DNA from: an uncultured Clostridia bacterium
GTDB lineage: Bacteria > Bacillota_A > Clostridia > Oscillospirales > Oscillospiraceae
Direction of reading: 5' to 3'
Length of the DNA: 17,635 nt
Assembly: GCA_947166955.1 (NCBI GenBank)
Contig: CAMVGI010000004.1
Span: 1-17,635 of the forward strand
In this document: piece by piece, positions 12,544 through 17,635 of the stretch
Layout: every line of letters begins with the position of its first letter
How positions within the stretch are numbered: the stretch's first letter is position 1
Made by a program: the position numbers and the translations under genes
Notes under the pieces: generated by a model
What the model was told of the DNA's origin: nothing
Databases searched by the model: none
The model's input: only the letters and a program-made list of their open reading frames with translations

Positions 12544-13457
12544 TTCTTGTAATGCGTATAATCCGAAATCATGTTGCGGTACGCCTCGTCGTTTTTGAAA
12601 GCCGTTTCAAAGACGCGCTCCGCAAACGCTTTATCGCCGATGTCAAATTTGATGCTCTCGACCTCTTCCGCATACGCGCGGTTAAATATGCCGGACATGT
12701 GGATCACATCGTAGGTGATGGAATACTGCCGATCCATCACCGCGTTGAAACGCTTGAAAAGCTGGTACATTTGCGAGACAGTAATTTGACTGCTCCGCTC
12801 CGTGCGGAAGAGATATTCAGACGCCTGGTAAGTGTGAAAGATGACGCCGCGCGCCTGCTGGGAGAATCCACGGGACTCCTTGTAATCCAAGAGCTGATCC
12901 ATAACAAAAATCGGCATCTTAACGAGCTTCCCATCCACCATAACGCCGTCTTCCAAAACATCCGCTTTCTTTACGGTGCAGATTTGCTCGATCGTCAGGC
13001 CAAACCACGCAAGATACGAAGCGCAGACATGAAGCTCGAACTTTGCGTCGTCGATCGGCTCATCCGTCCTGACCGTTTCCTCCATGCAGGAACGCAGATG
13101 CGCCAGATTGCGGAAATATACGACCTTCTCTCTGGTGCTGCCGGCGATGTTCATATCCCCCATGCCGACCGACATCAGGATTTTTTCCTGCCCGTCAGAA
13201 AAGTTGCCGCAAGCGATCTGGTAGCGGACGTAACGTGCCAGCGCCATTCTGTACTGTGTAAAGCTGGATTTTTTGCGGATTTCCAATGCGCTGAGCAGGG
13301 AAACATAGTCCTCGCGCGTCATGTCTGCATCCAGTTTTCCGCCGTTTGCCTTGTCCCAAGCGCGAATGGCCTTTTCCTTTTGCAAAAAGGCGCTCTTTAC
13401 CGAAGCAGCGCACGCGCTCAGCCCGTTTTCTTCATCCGTGAAAAACCGGTCGTTCAT
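12531..13457 (-). CDS. Tyrosine-recombinase-fold repressor (MrpR-like), catalytically inactive
   Basis: The 308-residue protein has the layout of an integrase: an N-terminal helical core-binding part (SFTQYRMALARYVRYQ) and a C-terminal domain (YLAWFGLTIEQICTVKKAD, MVDGKLVKMPIFV, GVIFHTYQASEYLF, HMSGIFNRAY). Where active enzymes have GLRxxE and HxLRH, it has GLTIEQ and HMSGIFN, and no catalytic Arg/Tyr is placed correctly, so recombination is unlikely. This resembles MrpR, the SP-beta phage repressor with a dead recombinase fold. A promoter with an operator-like palindrome lies upstream, and GGAGG precedes the ATG. A DNA segment near its end is nearly repeated in avd. The functional call is by fold and context. 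Confidence 0.65.
   Translation of the reverse strand: MNDRFFTDEENGLSACAASVKSAFLQKEKAIRAWDKANGGKLDADMTREDYVSLLSALEIRKKSSFTQYRMALARYVRYQIACGNFSDGQEKILMSVGMGDMNIAGSTREKVVYFRNLAHLRSCMEETVRTDEPIDDAKFELHVCASYLAWFGLTIEQICTVKKADVLEDGVMVDGKLVKMPIFVMDQLLDYKESRGFSQQARGVIFHTYQASEYLFRTERSSQITVSQMYQLFKRFNAVMDRQYSITYDVIHMSGIFNRAYAEEVESIKFDIGDKAFAERVFETAFKNDEAYRNMISDYTHYKKLFQ
12627..12652 (-). repeat. 26-base segment shared with the start of avd
   Basis: Matches 10164-10189 at 25 of 26 positions in the same frame (KFDIGDKA), although the two proteins are otherwise unrelated. This suggests recombination between, or patchwork origin of, one of the two ends. Confidence 0.8.
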
Positions 13458-13498
13458 CTCGCACCCTCCGATCCGCTCCTATTTCATCTGGTGAAGGA

Positions 13499-13527
13499 AT
13501 GGTATCACAATCGTACCGGAAAGTCAA
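13499..13527 (-). promoter_or_regulatory. Promoter of the MrpR-like gene
   Basis: On the minus strand TTGACT (13527-13522), a 17-base spacer and TACCAT (13504-13499). The -35 matches 5 of 6 and the -10 matches 4 of 6 consensus bases. The -10 is overlapped by the operator-like palindrome. Confidence 0.65.
13501..13517. promoter_or_regulatory. Operator-like palindrome, MrpR-like promoter
   Basis: GGTATCACAATCGTACC: GGTA and TACC arms separated by nine bases, over the -10 of the promoter. Read on the minus strand it matches 13 of 16 bases of the element at 14079-14094 (consensus GGTAYGATTGYGRTAC). A shared repressor, XRE or MrpR-like, could bind both. Confidence 0.55.
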
Positions 13528-13559
13528 TAGCAAAACAGAAATTTATTTGGATTTTTCCG

Positions 13560-14021
13560 CTACCACCGATTGACGACTGACTTAAGAACATCGCGGCGCG
13601 CCGGCGTCATTTCCTCGATGTTATGGCGCAGGCGTCTCGGTTCCTCTGTGAGCTTCCGCCAAGCGTCATAACGCCCCTGCCAATAGCCGGCATAGTAATC
13701 CGTGAGCGCTCCGTGATCGAAGGAGCTGCATCCGACTTTATAAAAGAGCTGATCTAACAGGGAAACGATCTCGTCACTGCGCGCAATCAGGCTGAAATGC
13801 TCCACCTTTTCGCCGTAATCCAGCACGAGCATAACGTAGGATTCCATGCCGACGCCGACGTTTATGTAGAGGTATTTCGCGTCCGGTTCCATAAACTGCG
13901 GAGGCAGCGCGCCGCAGTAAGGCAAATACAGCGCGTCGTTCCGCTCGCTTCTGAGCTTTACGCTGGACAGATCCAGCTCGAAGTCACCTAATCCCTTTGC
14001 GGGATCGCCGGGGAGTATCAA
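13560..14021 (-). CDS. Unknown protein (153 residues), first leftward gene of the switch
   Basis: The protein starts at TTG (14021), with AGGAGG 8 bases upstream and no nearby ATG in frame. It is soluble, with a central beta-rich part (KYLYINVGVGMESYVMLVLD, YGEKVEHFSLIAR) and a C-terminal helical part (GYWQGRYDAWRKL, RRDVLKSVVNRW). No family is recognised. It is transcribed from the leftward promoter that faces the repressor promoter, so it holds the place where a phage would carry an early lytic or anti-repressor gene; that role is inference. Confidence 0.7.
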   Translation of the reverse strand: MILPGDPAKGLGDFELDLSSVKLRSERNDALYLPYCGALPPQFMEPDAKYLYINVGVGMESYVMLVLDYGEKVEHFSLIARSDEIVSLLDQLFYKVGCSSFDHGALTDYYAGYWQGRYDAWRKLTEEPRRLRHNIEEMTPARRDVLKSVVNRW

Positions 14022-14057
14022 TACGACCGCCTCCTATTATTATTTATGGGAAATGCC

Positions 14058-14086
14058 TTGACAGTAACGAATCCAAGTGGTATGAT
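14058..14086 (+). promoter_or_regulatory. Promoter of the XRE repressor/ImmA operon
   Basis: TTGACA (14058-14063), 17-base spacer, TATGAT (14081-14086). The -10 lies inside the operator-like GGTATGATTGCGGTAC. The predicted start of transcription, near 14093, leaves a leader of about 100 bases. Confidence 0.8.
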
Positions 14087-14094
14087 TGCGGTAC
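14079..14094. promoter_or_regulatory. Operator-like element, repressor promoter
   Basis: GGTATGATTGCGGTAC matches the element in the MrpR-like promoter at 13 of 16 bases (read on opposite strands) and has GGTA/GTAC arms. It would block the -10 of the repressor promoter when bound, giving autoregulation or cross-regulation. Confidence 0.5.
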
Positions 14095-14096
14095 AC

Positions 14097-14112
14097 CACG
14101 AAAGAAATCGTA
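14097..14112. promoter_or_regulatory. Inverted repeat 1 (CACGA-N6-TCGTA) in the switch region
   Basis: CACGA and TCGTA arms are separated by an A-rich six-base spacer; a longer pair of GGTAC/GTACC arms (14090-14094 and 14110-14114) encloses it. It lies between the start points of the two opposed promoters. Confidence 0.5.
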
Positions 14113-14125
14113 CCATCCGAGGCAT

Positions 14126-14154
14126 AATATACCAGACTAATTTCGTTATGTCAA
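14126..14154 (-). promoter_or_regulatory. Leftward promoter of the switch region
   Basis: On the minus strand TTGACA (14154-14149), 17-base spacer, TATATT (14131-14126). It drives the 153-residue gene at 14021. Its predicted start, near 14119, lies downstream of the start point of the rightward promoter, so the two promoters face each other. Confidence 0.75.
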
Positions 14155-14162
14155 TACCATTT

Positions 14163-14178
14163 CACGAAAAAAATCGTG
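14163..14178. promoter_or_regulatory. Inverted repeat 2 (CACGA-N6-TCGTG) in the switch region
   Basis: A perfect CACGA/TCGTG palindrome with an all-A spacer. It is almost identical to inverted repeat 1, and lies just upstream of the -35 of the leftward promoter and just before the ribosome site of the repressor gene. In RNA it could also form a small hairpin. Confidence 0.55.
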
Positions 14179-14194
14179 GAACGGAGGATTTTTT

Positions 14195-14770
14195 ATGGAC
14201 TCCATCATCTACACCCGCACAAAAGAGCTGTGCGACGAGCGCGGCATTTCCATCACGAAGCTGGAATCCGAGCTTGGTTTGGGACAGTATTCCATCGGAA
14301 ACCTCAAAAACTCTTCCAATCCGACCATCAAGACCGCCGTGCGCATCGCGGCGTACTTCGGCGTTTCCGTCGACTATCTGATCGGCGCGTCCAACATCCG
14401 AACAAAAGCGGACGATCTGGCGCAGGACAGCGACTTCGTTTCCATCCAGCGCGCGCGTGAGCGCATGACAGACGTAGACCGAGACCGCATGATGGCGATG
14501 CTGCAGGTCGCTTTTGACAAAGCGTTTGAAGATAAGACCACAAGCATTGAGCGGTTTATCCACAGCAGAAACGCAGACATCCTCGCAACCGGTTTGGCAG
14601 CCGTAGCAACCGGAGTGGCAGCAGGCGGCGCAATGGTCGCCGCGACGAATCCTGTGACGGCTCCGCTTACCGTTCCGCTTGCTGGAGTCGCCGCCGCAAG
14701 CGCCGGCGTGATGATGTCGAAGGATGAAAAGGACAAGAAACGCAAGACGCAAAGATCGAAAAAGGAGTAA
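14195..14770 (+). CDS. XRE-family repressor with hydrophobic C-terminal region
   Basis: The protein has 191 residues. An HTH_XRE domain at about 1-65 reads ERGISITKLESELGLGQYSI, then NPTIKTAVRIAAYFGVSVD, YLIG. A charged linker follows (RARERMTDVDRDRMM). Residues about 129-174 are strongly hydrophobic and Ala/Gly rich (ATGLAAVATGVAAGGAMVAA, PLTVPLAGVAAASAGVMM), enough for two membrane passes, and a very basic tail ends the protein (KKRKTQRSKK). Ordinary phage repressors do not have this. CGGAGG precedes the ATG. One base after its stop is the ImmA-type protease gene, as in the ImmR/ImmA pair of ICEBs1, where the protease cleaves the repressor after DNA damage or signalling. It probably controls the opposed promoters upstream. 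Confidence 0.85.
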   Translation: MDSIIYTRTKELCDERGISITKLESELGLGQYSIGNLKNSSNPTIKTAVRIAAYFGVSVDYLIGASNIRTKADDLAQDSDFVSIQRARERMTDVDRDRMMAMLQVAFDKAFEDKTTSIERFIHSRNADILATGLAAVATGVAAGGAMVAATNPVTAPLTVPLAGVAAASAGVMMSKDEKDKKRKTQRSKKE

Positions 14771-14771
14771 C

Positions 14772-15482
14772 ATGATCCGCTACGCGAGAATCCACAACGA
14801 GGTTTTGAAAATTTATCGCGATATGGCTCAACTGACGTTTCCAATCGAACCGGAAGCGGCGCTTGTGCGGCATCCGAACTGCAAGATGATGACATACCGC
14901 GAGTTTTCCATACTCAACGACTGCCGCGTTGAGGAGACCATGCGGCTGTGCGGCAGCAAGGATGGCAGCACGCACTTTGACGTTCTGCGCGGGCGATACC
15001 TTATCCTCTGGAACAACGATCCGTCCGATAATAATGTACCAGGCCGGCAGCGATGGACGAAAGCGCATGAGCTTGGTCATGTTCTGCTCGGACATCTGAG
15101 CGATGAGGCTAAGGAACGAGGGGATAGCGATGGATTTTTCCACCGGTTCCACCGCGAGGCAGAGGATGAAGCGGATCTGTTTGCCTCATTGCTGCTCTGC
15201 CCGTGGGCGCTGTTCCGTCAGCTCGGCATCCACTCGCCGGCGGACATTATGAACGTGTTCGGGCTTTCCGTCGAGGCTTCCAACATCCGCTGGGAAGATT
15301 ACAAGCGATGGGAGTTTTCCAAACGGCACGAAAAAGAATTACAATGGGAAAGCAATATGCAGGGCTTGTACGCACTGCGCAAGCGTTCCGAAAGGTTGCG
15401 GCACCCGCCGCTCCGGTACAACGGAAAAATCTACTCAGGAATTTTGATATGGCCGGACAAGGTTTCAGGCGACTCCACATAG
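14772..15482 (+). CDS. immA: ImmA/IrrE-type metallopeptidase (anti-repressor)
   Basis: The protein has 236 residues. The zinc-binding motif HELGH is at 99-103 in RWTKAHELGHVLLGHL, with the downstream acidic ligand region EAEDEADLFASLLLCP, as in ImmA/IrrE proteins that cleave XRE repressors. I chose the ATG at 14772 because AAAGGAG lies 5 bases upstream, just after the repressor stop; a frame extension back to 14724 runs inside the repressor gene. A Rho-independent terminator follows. It should inactivate the neighbouring repressor and so induce the element; the trigger is not seen here. Confidence 0.85.
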   Translation: MIRYARIHNEVLKIYRDMAQLTFPIEPEAALVRHPNCKMMTYREFSILNDCRVEETMRLCGSKDGSTHFDVLRGRYLILWNNDPSDNNVPGRQRWTKAHELGHVLLGHLSDEAKERGDSDGFFHRFHREAEDEADLFASLLLCPWALFRQLGIHSPADIMNVFGLSVEASNIRWEDYKRWEFSKRHEKELQWESNMQGLYALRKRSERLRHPPLRYNGKIYSGILIWPDKVSGDST

Positions 15483-15498
15483 GAGCCGCCTGTTTTTT
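15467..15498 (+). terminator. Intrinsic terminator of the repressor/ImmA operon
   Basis: AGGCGACTCC and GGAGCCGCCT pair (nine of ten) around a short loop, followed by GTTTTTT. It overlaps the end of the ImmA gene and the stop of the convergent phosphatase gene. The U-run is on the plus-strand side only. Confidence 0.85.
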
Positions 15499-15958
15499 AC
15501 GGCTTCTTTCTGTCTCCGTCCATCAGTGCCTCCAAAACGCGGCGATAGCACCACATGTTCGGACAGTAGCGTCTGCTTTTGAAAATCTGCTCGTCCGTTC
15601 CGTTAAAGAACTTGAGGATCGCGGCCGCTACGCCGGAGGAGCGGGAAATACCGGCATCGCAGTGAACGATAATGTCCGTATCAGAATTTGCCTTGAGGAA
15701 ATCGCGAATCGAGGCGGCGTCCTCTTGCGTCATCATGTCTGATTCGTCCACTTTCCGACCGTAAACGTCCAGTCCCGGACGATCCGCGTCGTGGAAGCTG
15801 AGGCGCAGGATGTTCCGCACGCGGTTCTGCGGTGAGGTAAACGGAGCGGTCTCGTAATCCATGCACGGATCGGAAATGGAGATCATCACCGCGTTCCGGT
15901 CATGCGGCTGATGGCAATATCGTACGGCATCGCGCCTCGACATGACGGTTACATTCAT
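15497..15958 (-). CDS. Tyrosine/dual-specificity phosphatase-like protein
   Basis: The protein has 153 residues and the CX5R active site IVHCDAGISRSSG, with Cys 100 and Arg 106. Before it come FHDADRPG, where the general-acid Asp would be, and a helical DDAASIRDFLKAN-like segment. It is the size of small phosphatases of the PTP/DSP fold. Proteins of this type are encoded by several clostridial phages with unknown substrates: phosphoproteins, RNA 5' ends or inositol lipids are all possible. AGGAGG precedes the ATG at 15958. It forms a leftward unit with the genes to its right. Confidence 0.75.
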   Translation of the reverse strand: MNVTVMSRRDAVRYCHQPHDRNAVMISISDPCMDYETAPFTSPQNRVRNILRLSFHDADRPGLDVYGRKVDESDMMTQEDAASIRDFLKANSDTDIIVHCDAGISRSSGVAAAILKFFNGTDEQIFKSRRYCPNMWCYRRVLEALMDGDRKKP

Positions 15959-15971
15959 TTCGCTCTGCCTC

Positions 15972-16298
15972 CTAATAAACGCGATAGTCGATGTTGACGT
16001 TCTTGGGATTGATTTGTTCCACTATGCTGCGATACTTCTCTATGATCGCCTCGTCGATCTGTTCCTGCGTGCAGTATTCAACAAATTTGGACTGAACGTA
16101 CTTCGGACGATCGGGATACGGCGTGCTCCGATAGGAATATGAATCCCTAATCTCGCTTGCAAGACTGCGAGCCTTGCGTTTACCGCGCGGCGTGATGAGA
16201 ACATCGCGGACATTGTACCACGTCATGTTCCCATATTCGTCGTAGTGGAACTCCACGACGATTGTTACGCGGTCGCCATTTTCTGTGACATATTTCAT
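15972..16298 (-). CDS. Unknown small protein (108 residues)
   Basis: The ATG at 16298 (MKYVTENGDRVTIVVEFHYD) has AAGGAGG upstream. The first 45 residues look like beta strands (TWYNVRDVLITPRGKRKARS), the rest helical and charged, ending KNVNIDYRVY. No signal or membrane part is seen. It lies 13 bases before the phosphatase gene and after the 168-residue gene, all in one direction with good ribosome sites. No family is recognised. Confidence 0.6.
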   Translation of the reverse strand: MKYVTENGDRVTIVVEFHYDEYGNMTWYNVRDVLITPRGKRKARSLASEIRDSYSYRSTPYPDRPKYVQSKFVEYCTQEQIDEAIIEKYRSIVEQINPKNVNIDYRVY

Positions 16299-16312
16299 GT
16301 GATACCTCCTTA

Positions 16313-16819
16313 TTACCACCGGCAGGGAAGAAGCAACGCGACGACGGATGGATCAATGCAGCCAGTCTTCGGATAGACCAGAAGAGATGCGAACTGTTCC
16401 GAAAACGGCTTGGCATATCCGAGGTAGGCAAGACGCCCCGTTCCGCAGGCTTCCAGCACGTTGACCAAAAGGCGGACGTCAAAGACGCTGGAAACTGCTC
16501 CGCTTCCGTCACTCTTCTTCGCCGTCAGCTTGATCCGTCCCGGCATTTTCCGCAGCTCGGCCACGTTTGGCATGTTTTCCACGAGGTAGAATTTCCCATC
16601 GTCTTCTGACTTGCGCAGAAGCTCGTCGAAAGTGTCTTCGCGCGGCGCTTCCGACAATCCATCAGGCTTGCTCCGCAGAGCGATGAGCGAGTAGCCGTCC
16701 GTGATGATGTAACGCTCACCGGACGGATGCGCGCCGACGATCGCGTGCGGGCGCTGCTTCGTTTCTCCCTCCATGATGCGTTCCATCGCGGCAAGCTGTT
16801 TCTTCGTGAGCTTTTCCAT
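16313..16819 (-). CDS. Unknown protein (168 residues), weakly sliding-clamp-like C-terminus
   Basis: The ATG at 16819 (MEKLTKKQLAAMERIM) has AAGGAGG upstream; a frame extension to 17011 runs through the next genes and is not used. The order of features, YIITDGYSLIALRSK, FDVRLLVNVLEACG and the last residues VVALLLPCRW, resembles a group of phage proteins related to the C-terminal part of beta-clamp-like folds (which end in (L)LP(V/I)R). This resemblance is weak and gives no firm function. It is preceded by a miniprotein gene. Confidence 0.55.
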   Translation of the reverse strand: MEKLTKKQLAAMERIMEGETKQRPHAIVGAHPSGERYIITDGYSLIALRSKPDGLSEAPREDTFDELLRKSEDDGKFYLVENMPNVAELRKMPGRIKLTAKKSDGSGAVSSVFDVRLLVNVLEACGTGRLAYLGYAKPFSEQFASLLVYPKTGCIDPSVVALLLPCRW

Positions 16820-16829
16820 GACGGCCTCC

Positions 16830-16934
16830 TTATCTGCGGACGACGCGGCGCGCGTATTCATCCGCAGCTCTCCGCTGGCAGTTTTCGATGCAAAGTTGAA
16901 TGATGAGGTACAAACATCCAGCCAAAACAAGCAT
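16830..16934 (-). CDS. Membrane miniprotein (34 residues)
   Basis: The frame MLVLAGCLYLIIQL, followed by CIENCQRRAADEYARR and a short basic end, starts at the ATG at 16934, with AAGGAGG 9 bases upstream. Its stop lies just before the ribosome site of the next gene. One membrane segment with a positively charged C-terminal end is predicted, so the tail should be cytosolic. The strong ribosome site and fit between genes support a real gene; function is unknown. Confidence 0.55.
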   Translation of the reverse strand: MLVLAGCLYLIIQLCIENCQRRAADEYARRVVRR

Positions 16935-16949
16935 TTCCAAAATCCTCCT

Positions 16950-17267
16950 TCAGCACATGAACTCTGCCATGAAGTTTTCAAAGTCGGACGCGAAGCAGAT
17001 TCCGCTTCCATCCTCCGGCGCGATGCCGGTGTTCTTGACGCGAGCGAGAAGATTGTCGTAGATCAGGGTGTCGACCTCCACGCCAAAGTGCAGGCACAGC
17101 GCCGTCCAGAGTGCGCGAAGCTGCTGCTTGAAGTCCTCATCGTTCCATTCGTCGCGGTGCGAGAGGGCGAAGAAGAGGAGAAATTCCATCTCCGCGTCCT
17201 GGCTCAGCTCTTCCGCGCGGCGTTCCAGCTCCTCGCGAAGCTGCTCGCTGTCCATGTTGAAATCCAT
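16950..17267 (-). CDS. Unknown acidic protein (105 residues)
   Basis: The ATG at 17267 (MDFNMDSEQLREELERRAEE) has AAAGGAG upstream; the listed frame further back is through the neighbouring gene and is ignored. The N-terminal 30 residues are a charged helix, perhaps coiled coil; the middle (FLLFFALSHRDEWNDEDFKQ) and end (FASDFENFMAEFMC) are helical and acidic. No family is recognised. It is 13 bases after the stop of the partial gene at the right edge. Confidence 0.6.
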   Translation of the reverse strand: MDFNMDSEQLREELERRAEELSQDAEMEFLLFFALSHRDEWNDEDFKQQLRALWTALCLHFGVEVDTLIYDNLLARVKNTGIAPEDGSGICFASDFENFMAEFMC

Positions 17268-17280
17268 ATCGTTACTCCTT

Positions 17281-17635
17281 TCAGTTCTCGTAAATCGTTT
17301 TCTTGCCGTAGGTGACCTTCGTGATCTCCGCCGTAGACAGGCGGGAGAAGCAGTTGAAGTCCGCGCCGAAAAGCTCCTTGAAGAGGCGGTCGCCGGCGAC
17401 GCCCGTGACGAAATCCGATGCGTGTACCCTGTCGCTTTCCACGATGATGCGGATGAGGTGCGCGCGTTCCATCTTTTCCGCCGCGCGCTTGCCGTCGTGG
17501 GCGAACTCGACGAGAAGGTTGACCGCATCCGTTGTGATCAGCGCGGTGCCCAATGCGCGCTCGTAATCATCCACCAACGTCGGCTTGTCAATCAGAGCCT
17601 CCGTCGCAATACGCTGGCGCTTGAGGTAGGCAAAG
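17281..17635 (-). CDS. Unknown protein, C-terminal part (start outside the window)
   Basis: The frame stays open to the window end, giving the last 117 residues or so (ATEALIDKPTLVDDYERALG, VNLLVEFAHDGKRAAEKMER, HASDFVTGVAGDRLFKELFG, ending YGKKTIYEN). It is soluble and mostly helical. The TTG at 17577 need not be the start. I do not recognise the family. Confidence 0.55.
   Translation of the reverse strand, partial: FAYLKRQRIATEALIDKPTLVDDYERALGTALITTDAVNLLVEFAHDGKRAAEKMERAHLIRIIVESDRVHASDFVTGVAGDRLFKELFGADFNCFSRLSTAEITKVTYGKKTIYEN

Noticed and set aside
12531..13457. Active phage integrase
   Set aside because: The fold is similar, but GLR is replaced by GLT and HxLRH by HMSGIFN, so catalytic residues appear absent; the MrpR-like call fits better.
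1..17635. CRISPR array, insertion sequence or attachment site
   Set aside because: No regularly spaced repeats, transposase or terminal inverted repeats were seen; the only long repeat pair is the DGR TR/VR.

Overview
The window looks like part of a temperate phage or prophage of a Bacillota host, probably a gut clostridial lineage. The signs are strong AGGAGG-type ribosome binding sites, consensus sigma-A promoters, many start/stop overlaps, tRNAs among the genes, DNA methyltransferases, an XRE repressor with an ImmA-type protease, and an MrpR-like repressor. No capsid, tail, terminase or active integrase gene is visible, so this is an early, regulatory and accessory region. Nearly all genes are on the minus strand; only the XRE/ImmA pair is on the plus strand. 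The host assignment is inference.

Right side (17635 to 15497, leftward): small unknown proteins, a 34-residue membrane miniprotein and a tyrosine/dual-specificity phosphatase-like protein. Then comes the lysogeny module: a rightward XRE repressor with an unusual hydrophobic C-terminus and an ImmA/IrrE metallopeptidase, closed by a terminator. Opposite it is a leftward unknown gene. The two control promoters face each other and the predicted transcripts are complementary at their 5' ends. The next leftward gene is an inactive-recombinase-fold repressor (MrpR-like) with its own promoter, which shares an operator-like sequence with the repressor promoter.

Centre (12457 to 8585): small proteins, a membrane-anchored SPFH/band-7 protein, and a complete diversity-generating retroelement (DGR) in the order target gene with variable repeat (VR), avd, template repeat (TR), reverse transcriptase. 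TR (9728-9809) and VR (10246-10327) can be aligned base by base: 13 differences, all at template adenines, and none at the other 62 positions. The target is a 203-residue protein resembling DUF6273, not a tail fibre. A tRNA-Ser(GCU) with encoded CCA and one or two odd tRNA-like elements follow.

Left side (8188 to 1): a zinc-ribbon (Lar-like) protein and a cysteine desulfurase. Then, from a near-perfect promoter, a tightly overlapped apparent RNA-repair operon: DraRnl-type RNA ligase, DNA-polymerase-beta-like nucleotidyltransferase, a ParB-like small protein and a polynucleotide kinase-HD fusion. After that come a 57-residue basic protein, two PAPS-reductase-family proteins (one broken by two apparent frameshifts) and two DNA methyltransferases, the last cut by the window edge.

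The most notable items are the DGR with a non-tail target, the face-to-face promoter switch with shared operators, the membrane-type repressor, the RNA-repair operon, and a leader motif repeated before three gene groups.
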